A stretch of DNA of 64,000 nt, taken from Candidatus Amarolinea dominans (lineage in GTDB: Bacteria; Chloroflexota; Anaerolineae; SSC4; Amarolineaceae). Position 1 is the first letter of the stretch. Each line of letters begins with the position of its first letter. The DNA is taken from positions 1-64,000 of the forward strand of contig JADJYJ010000011.1 in NCBI GenBank assembly GCA_016719785.1, given 5' to 3'. The position numbers and the translations under genes are program-made. This document shows positions 60,401 to 64,000 of this stretch, piece after piece. The notes beneath the pieces were generated by a model that saw only the letters and a list, made by a program, of their open reading frames with translations, was not told the DNA's origin and searched no databases.

Positions 60401-60547
60401 GCGCAGGTTGAATCGCTCGTGCGCCAGTATGTCGGGCAATTTGCCGCGGTCTGGGCGGCCGACCTGGGCAATATCCGTTGGCGTCACCTGGCGAAGTACC
60501 TGCGTTTACCCGCCTGGGATCCGGCGCTGGAAGGCATCGAGGTTTGA
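57440..60547 (+). CDS. Fatty acyl-AMP ligase - acyl carrier - LpxL/HtrB-like acyltransferase fusion
   Basis: 1035 residues. 20-590: FAAL-type adenylating domain with 'LQYTSGSTASPKGVMMTHANL' (A3, about 186), 'SWLPHHHDFGLVNGLLQPLYSGG', 'FYPAYGMAEATLATT', 'RGGDLGFVWEGEVYIAGRIKDIIIIRGQNYYPQDIE' and 'KTSSGKLQR', all standard for FAALs, which activate fatty acids as acyl-AMP and load them on carrier proteins. 595-680: acyl carrier domain with the phosphopantetheine serine in GGDSLG (about 633). After an Ala/Pro linker, 730-1035: lysophospholipid/lipid A acyltransferase-like domain ('GRGVILLHSHSIYNALPMAL', 'LKQGGVFHVAADGY', 'VPFHGRQRSFGIGFAEMALNTGAAAIPVF'). The protein could activate, hold and transfer a fatty acid to the glycan or its anchor. 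The usual H-x4-D/E of the acyltransferase is not obvious. Confidence 0.87.
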   Translation: MKTDLEAPISAGHGAAAALPTLVDILQQRAAQEPARVTYTFLHEGERPTVTLTCRQLDASARAIAAHLRRTLPAGARVLLLYPAGLEFISAFFGCLYAGVIAVPAPLLGTLTLKNSLARLQSIVDDAQASAVLTLTNIVSQIEGAANELPALRTIPWLATDALSADEPGDAANIRVAPDALAYLQYTSGSTASPKGVMMTHANLAHQCDYIGRIGGYGQDSVVVSWLPHHHDFGLVNGLLQPLYSGGVCYLMSSTAFLKRPLRWLQAITRYGGTHSGAPNFAYELLTKKATEGPLPALDLKTWCFASCGAEPIRWETLTNFAEAFAPCGFDFDSFYPAYGMAEATLATTVRRASDVPRYLAVDAEALSRGQVVVSQAADALKLVSCGRVSDDVCAEIVNPANATRCAADEVGEIWIAGGSVAAGYWQRPQETEGTFRAYLADTHEGPFLRGGDLGFVWEGEVYIAGRIKDIIIIRGQNYYPQDIEWTVQRSHPKLRTDGGAAIAVNVDGSEQLVVVQEVERGFDPATDQDEALDAIRRAIAEQHGVAVHGIQLVKRGMVPKTSSGKLQRQATRAAYLAAEFEAVADWKLDAEAEEAASAPADELEAQLVAIFRQVLKTPTVGVGDNFFARGGDSLGVVELNLLIEEQFGQTDAVSAQVDNLTVAALAASLRASLAPTATPSSPAPASPQPAAPAGLTPAQPLRRTPSPLAWGTGRIRRSSQLLKRSLRRGGRRLAGATLPYSQGSAFLAWFCGQGWAQRAFYWPQVRLVQQTLAAMGQPASVAAIVRHSLICNTWSHWRLSTLLAAPAAEFDRWVSVRGLEHLTQAHAAGRGVILLHSHSIYNALPMALLERQGITDMMLVGGKRRLLEVGLTSFADRLQLGGAISPENAEDGARGTQSTRFARQLLEAQRILKQGGVFHVAADGYQTPRHVVVPFHGRQRSFGIGFAEMALNTGAAAIPVFVSLQPGGQVTIDFRPPLVAGAGARSAQVESLVRQYVGQFAAVWAADLGNIRWRHLAKYLRLPAWDPALEGIEV

Positions 60548-60562
60548 GTCGGAGTTCGAGCC

Positions 60563-61507
60563 ATGTCGGCTGACCTGGCGATCATCATCGTGGGCTGGAA
60601 CGCGCGCGACTGGCTGCTGCGCTGTCTGGCCAGCCTGCCGGCCGGCGCGGCGGGGCTGGACGTGGAAACCTGGGTGGTGGACAATGCCTCGACCGATGGC
60701 ACGGTGGAGGCGGTGGCCCGCGCCTTTCCGCAGGTGCATCTGATTGCCAACACCGCCAACCTGGGCTTTGCCGCGGCCAACAACCAGGCGGCCGGCCAGA
60801 CCGACAGCCGCTACCTCCTGCTGCTGAACCCGGACACCGAGGTTCCGCCGGACATGCTGCGGCGCCTGGTGGCCTACGCGGATGAGCATCCTGCGGTGGG
60901 CGCGCTGGGGCCGCAGTTGCGCAACCTGGATGGCAGCCCGCAGCGCTCCTGCTGGCGCGGCTACCCTGACCTGGGCATGGCCCTTACCGACGCGCTCTAC
61001 CTGTGGAAGCTGCCGTGGCTGCCCCTGGCTCAGCGCAGCGAATTTCAGGCCGCCGAACTGGGCGCGCCGCGGTCGGTGGATCATCTCCTGGGCGCCTGCC
61101 TCCTCATCCGCGGCCGCGCCTGGGAGCAGGTGGGACCGCTCGATGCCGGCTACTTTCTCTTCCTGGAAGAAACCGATTGGTGCCGCCGTGCGCAGCGGGC
61201 CGGCTGGGACATCGTCTATCACCCGCAGCTTTGGATCACGCACGCGGGTCAGCACAGCATGCGCCAGGCGCCGGCGCGCAATCTGCCCCATCTCTACCGC
61301 AGCTACACCCGCTTTTATAGAAACGGGCGGCAGCACACCGGCGGCCGCGGGCGGGTGCTGCTGCTCAAGCTGATCTTCGCCCTGGCGATCCTGGTGCGCC
61401 TCGGCCTCTGGAGCCTGCGCTGGCTGCGCAATCCGGCCGAGCGATCGCAGGCCCGCCCGATGCTGCATGGTTACGGCCAGGTGCTGCGCCTGCTGCCCGG
61501 CCTTTGA
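60563..61507 (+). CDS. GT2 glycosyltransferase (rhamnosyltransferase-like)
   Basis: 314 residues. 'LAIIIVGWNARDWLLRCLASL', 'VETWVVDNASTDGTVEAV', 'NLGFAAANNQAAGQTDSRYLLLLNPDTEVPPDML' (NPDTEV), 'VDHLLGACLLIRGRAWEQVGPLDAGYFLFLEETDWCRRAQRAGW'. Same WbbL-like group as the gene at 56502. The C-terminal TM-like segment 'LLLKLIFALAILVRLGLWSL' suggests membrane association. The two paralogues flank the acylation gene, so they may act on the same acceptor. Confidence 0.87.
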   Translation: MSADLAIIIVGWNARDWLLRCLASLPAGAAGLDVETWVVDNASTDGTVEAVARAFPQVHLIANTANLGFAAANNQAAGQTDSRYLLLLNPDTEVPPDMLRRLVAYADEHPAVGALGPQLRNLDGSPQRSCWRGYPDLGMALTDALYLWKLPWLPLAQRSEFQAAELGAPRSVDHLLGACLLIRGRAWEQVGPLDAGYFLFLEETDWCRRAQRAGWDIVYHPQLWITHAGQHSMRQAPARNLPHLYRSYTRFYRNGRQHTGGRGRVLLLKLIFALAILVRLGLWSLRWLRNPAERSQARPMLHGYGQVLRLLPGL

Positions 61508-61563
61508 TTCCCATGATTCCTACGATTCCCGTCTTACCGCTGTCGCACCTCGAATCAGGCGGC

Positions 61564-62592
61564 ATGACCATCTCGGTGATCGTGCCCGCGCACAACGCGG
61601 CCGGCTATTTGCGTCACAGTCTGCCGGCCCTGCAGCGCTCCATCTACCCCGCCCTCGAATGCATCGTGGTGGATGACGCCTCCACCGATGACACCGCGGC
61701 CGTCTGCCAGGCGTTCGCGGTGCAACGGGTGGGCCTGACGGGCGCGCCGCACGGCCCGGCGACGGCGCGCAACCGCGGCGCGGCCGTCAGCCAGGGCGAC
61801 ATTTTGCTCTTTCTGGACGCCGATGTGGTTTTGCGACCGGAGACCCTGTCACGTCTGGCCGCCACCTTTCAGAACGAAACGACGGTCGCGGCCATCTTTG
61901 GCTCATACGACGATCGTCCCCTGGCCACCAACTTTGTGTCGCAGGCCAAGAACCTGCTGCACCACTTCACCCATCAGCAAGCCAGGCCTGACGCCACGAC
62001 CTTTTGGGCCGGCTGCGGCGCCATCCGCCGGCCGGCCTGGCAGGCGGTCGGCGGGTTCGACGAGCAGCGCTATCGGCGGCCCAGCATCGAGGACATCGAG
62101 CTGGGCTATCGCTTGACTGCGGCCGGCTACCCGATTCGCCTGGACAAAGGGCTGCTGGTCACGCACATCAAGCGCTGGACGATGCTCTCTCTGCTGCGTT
62201 CCGATGTGCGTGACCGCGCCTGGCCGTGGGCCTGGCTCGCTTTGGAGCGACGGCGGCTGCCCAACGACCTCAATAGTCACACATCGCAACGTGTCAGCGC
62301 ACTGCTGACCTGGGGCATCGTGGGCAGCGTGGCCGGGGCATGGCTGCGCGCTCGCCGCCGGCCCGCGTCCCCACCGGCGTTTGCGCAGCAAATCGCCCCG
62401 CCGGCCTGGCTGACCGGCCTGGGCGCCTGCGCCGGCGTGATCTGGCTCAACCGGTCGCTCTATCGCTTCCTGTGGCGTCAGCGCGGCTTCGGCTTTGCCC
62501 TGGCTTTTGTGCCGCTGCATCTGCTTTACTACCTCTACAGCACGACCACCTTTGGCTTGGCTGCTTTGGCCTGGCGCGCGCAGAAACACTAA
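61564..62592 (+). CDS. GT2 glycosyltransferase with C-terminal hydrophobic region
   Basis: 342 residues. 'MTISVIVPAHNAAGYLRHSLPAL', 'LECIVVDDASTDDTAAV', 'GPATARNRGAAVSQGDILLFLDADVVLRPETL' (DAD metal motif) and 'SIEDIELGYRLTAAGYPI'. The last 80 residues have hydrophobic stretches ('WLTGLGACAGVIWLNRSLY', 'FALAFVPLHLLYYLYSTTTFGLAAL') that probably hold it to the membrane. The ATG at 61564 starts exactly at the fold; in-frame starts at 61513 (ATG) and 61504 (TTG) would add a short repetitive leader. Confidence 0.85.
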   Translation: MTISVIVPAHNAAGYLRHSLPALQRSIYPALECIVVDDASTDDTAAVCQAFAVQRVGLTGAPHGPATARNRGAAVSQGDILLFLDADVVLRPETLSRLAATFQNETTVAAIFGSYDDRPLATNFVSQAKNLLHHFTHQQARPDATTFWAGCGAIRRPAWQAVGGFDEQRYRRPSIEDIELGYRLTAAGYPIRLDKGLLVTHIKRWTMLSLLRSDVRDRAWPWAWLALERRRLPNDLNSHTSQRVSALLTWGIVGSVAGAWLRARRRPASPPAFAQQIAPPAWLTGLGACAGVIWLNRSLYRFLWRQRGFGFALAFVPLHLLYYLYSTTTFGLAALAWRAQKH

Positions 62593-62593
62593 A

Positions 62594-63829
62594 ATGCACA
62601 TCCTTTTCCTGACGCAAATTCTGCCCTATCCCCTGGACTCTGGCGCGAAGGTGCGCGCCTATTTCGTGCTGCGTTACCTGGCGGCGCGTCACCGCGTGAC
62701 CCTCGTCTCCTTCAGCCGTGCCAGCGATCCGCCGGCCGCGCTGGCCCATCTACGCACGGTTTGCCACGCGGTCCACACTGTGCCGATGACGCGCAGCCTG
62801 GCCGGCGAAGCCCGCAGCTTGGCGCGCAGCCTGGTCAGTGGGCAGCCCTACACCCTGCTGCGCGATGAGCGCCGCGCCATGCATCAGCTCTTGCAGCAAC
62901 TGGTGCAGGCAGAGCCGTTTGATGCGATTCACGCCGACCAACTGGCTATGGCCGACTACGCCTGGCAGGCGAGCCGCGTCGCGCATGCGCGTGCGCCGCG
63001 TCTGGTCCTGGATGCCCACAACGCCTACTATCTGATCCCTCAGCGCATGGCCGCGGCAACCCGCAACCCGGCCCTGCGCCTTTTTTTGCGCCGTGAGGCC
63101 CGCCTGATGGCGCGGGCCGAAGGTGAATGCTATCGCCGCTTCGATCATCTCCTGACCGTTACGCCAGAAGATCGGGCCGCCATCGAGACCCTTCTGCCGT
63201 CCGACCCGGCGGCGCCGCCGCAGCGCTGGACCATGCCCATCTGCGTGGACTCCGCCGCGCCGCCCTTGAAGCGCCAGCCGGCCGCGCGAGGATTACTCCT
63301 GCTCGGCGGTTTGCATTGGCCGCCCAACGCCGATGGGGCGCGCTGGTTTCTGCGCGAAGTCTGGCCGCTGGTGCGCCAACAGGCGCCGCAAGCCCAGCTC
63401 TTCATTGTGGGCGCACGGCCCCCGGCCGACCTGCAGGCGGCGGCCAGCGCCCGCGATTCGGCTACCGCTCCGGACGGCGCCGTCATCGTGCCCGGCTACG
63501 TGACCGACCCGCAGCCCTTCCTGGCCGCCAGCGCCGCCCTGATCGTGCCGTTGCGCTCCGGCGGCGGCATGCGGGTCAAGATCGTGGAGGCGCTGCAATG
63601 GGGCCTGCCGGTGATCTCGACCACGATCGGCTGCGAAGGCATCGAGGTGACGCCGGGCCGTGACCTGCTGGTGGCCGACACGCCCGCCGCCCTGGCCGCG
63701 GCCGCCGTGCAGCTCTTGCAAGACCCGGCGCAGGGCGATGCCCTGGCCGCCAACGGCCGTCGCCTCCTGGCTGCCCGCTACGACTGGCGCCGCGAATACA
63801 CCCTGCTCGACGCCATCTACCCAGCGTGA
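62594..63829 (+). CDS. GT4/GT1-type glycosyltransferase
   Basis: 411 residues. 'MHILFLTQILPYPLDSGAKVRAYFVLRYLAARHRVTLVSF' is the N-terminus typical of a GT-B group found in exopolysaccharide loci. 'FDAIHADQLAMADYA', 'LVLDAHNAYYLIPQRMA', 'LLLLGGLHWPPNADGARWFLREVWPLV' and 'SAALIVPLRSGGGMRVKIVEALQWGLPVISTTIGCEGIEV' are further conserved parts, with the last carrying the donor-site glutamates. The start ATG lies directly after the previous TAA. Confidence 0.85.
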   Translation: MHILFLTQILPYPLDSGAKVRAYFVLRYLAARHRVTLVSFSRASDPPAALAHLRTVCHAVHTVPMTRSLAGEARSLARSLVSGQPYTLLRDERRAMHQLLQQLVQAEPFDAIHADQLAMADYAWQASRVAHARAPRLVLDAHNAYYLIPQRMAAATRNPALRLFLRREARLMARAEGECYRRFDHLLTVTPEDRAAIETLLPSDPAAPPQRWTMPICVDSAAPPLKRQPAARGLLLLGGLHWPPNADGARWFLREVWPLVRQQAPQAQLFIVGARPPADLQAAASARDSATAPDGAVIVPGYVTDPQPFLAASAALIVPLRSGGGMRVKIVEALQWGLPVISTTIGCEGIEVTPGRDLLVADTPAALAAAAVQLLQDPAQGDALAANGRRLLAARYDWRREYTLLDAIYPA

Positions 63830-63836
63830 CTTTTTC

Positions 63837-63972
63837 AACGCAAGGACGCAGAGACGCAAGGACGCAGGGATCGAACTCGCTACCATGAACCAACAATCTC
63901 CACTCTCCACTCCCCAATCCCCAATCTCCAATCCCCAATCCCCAATCTCCGATCTCCGATCTCCGATCTCCA
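63837..63972. repeat. Two simple-sequence repeat blocks
   Basis: 63837-63870 contains ACGCAAGGACGCAG twice in tandem. 63893-63972 is a pyrimidine-rich tract of CCCCAATCTCCAAT-type units passing into CCGATCT units. They separate the last GT gene from the next reading frame and partly encode its N-terminus. Confidence 0.85.
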
Positions 63973-64000
63973 CCCGCCTCTTCCTCTTCGTCCTGCTCGC
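63884..64000 (+). CDS. N-terminus of a further gene, cut by the window edge
   Basis: ATG at 63884 opens a frame that stays open to the edge: 'MNQQSPLSTPQSPISNPQSP', 'ISDLRSPIST', then 'RLFLFVLLA', the beginning of a hydrophobic segment. The first 30 residues come from the pyrimidine-rich simple repeat. A membrane protein that continues the glycan locus is likely, but the true start may lie further downstream. No clear ribosome site precedes the ATG. Confidence 0.4.

Overview
The window is high-GC bacterial DNA. Three things point to a Chloroflexota, probably Anaerolineae-like, genome: many paralogues of a multi-TM protein ending in a 'DRRFFRKKYDAQ...VVQETLQPExVSVWL' tail, BTAD/AAA/TPR regulators, and palindromic and purine-rich simple repeats scattered between and inside genes. 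This assignment is inference from gene content. No rRNA, tRNA, CRISPR array, transposase or phage gene was seen.

Left part (1-16 kb), an accessory and decaying region. Nine full or partial copies of the 7TM-like family lie on the minus strand. Two are intact (10058-11284, 11880-13124). One has its N-terminal half joined to a nucleoside hydrolase (13275-15200). The other six are frameshifted, truncated, internally deleted or reduced to a short 3' tail. Between them lie two type II toxin-antitoxin pairs on the plus strand, a frameshifted cytochrome P450, an in-frame miniature of a P450 gene keeping only its two ends, an antitoxin-like gene with a retropepsin-like remnant, a methyltransferase and a DUF6855-like protein. 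Three sites with a CGTTACG N5 CGTTACG direct repeat lie upstream of the P450, the mini-P450 and a small membrane protein. The third sits in the divergent intergenic region next to a SARP/BTAD-type regulator (16072-19023), which suggests a local regulon.

Middle (19-33 kb): comEC on the minus strand, then, behind a good promoter, a plus-strand run: hexapeptide acyltransferase, membrane GT2, radical SAM protein, O-antigen ligase/polymerase with C-terminal TPRs, BNR-propeller membrane protein, ABC-2 polysaccharide export permease, a secreted RTX-type calcium-binding protein with its own promoter, and the export ATPase with a C-terminal Wzt-like domain.

Right part (33-64 kb): a nearly gapless plus-strand array, many genes overlapping by ATGA. 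It encodes eight sulfotransferase domains (one fused to a GT2-like domain), about thirteen further glycosyltransferases, two alkaline-phosphatase-superfamily enzymes (one sulfatase-like), a second O-antigen ligase (frameshifted), and a 1035-residue protein joining a fatty acyl-AMP ligase, an acyl carrier domain and an LpxL/HtrB-like acyltransferase. Together the genes look like a locus for a sulfated, probably acylated, surface glycan: the GTs build the chain, the sulfotransferases and acylation protein decorate it, the ligases polymerise or attach it, and the ABC exporter moves it out. Genes for making PAPS, the sulfate donor, are not in the window.

Several genes carry single-base frameshifts (P450, ligase at 56.3 kb, 7TM copies). 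These may be real decay or sequencing indels; the DNA alone cannot decide.
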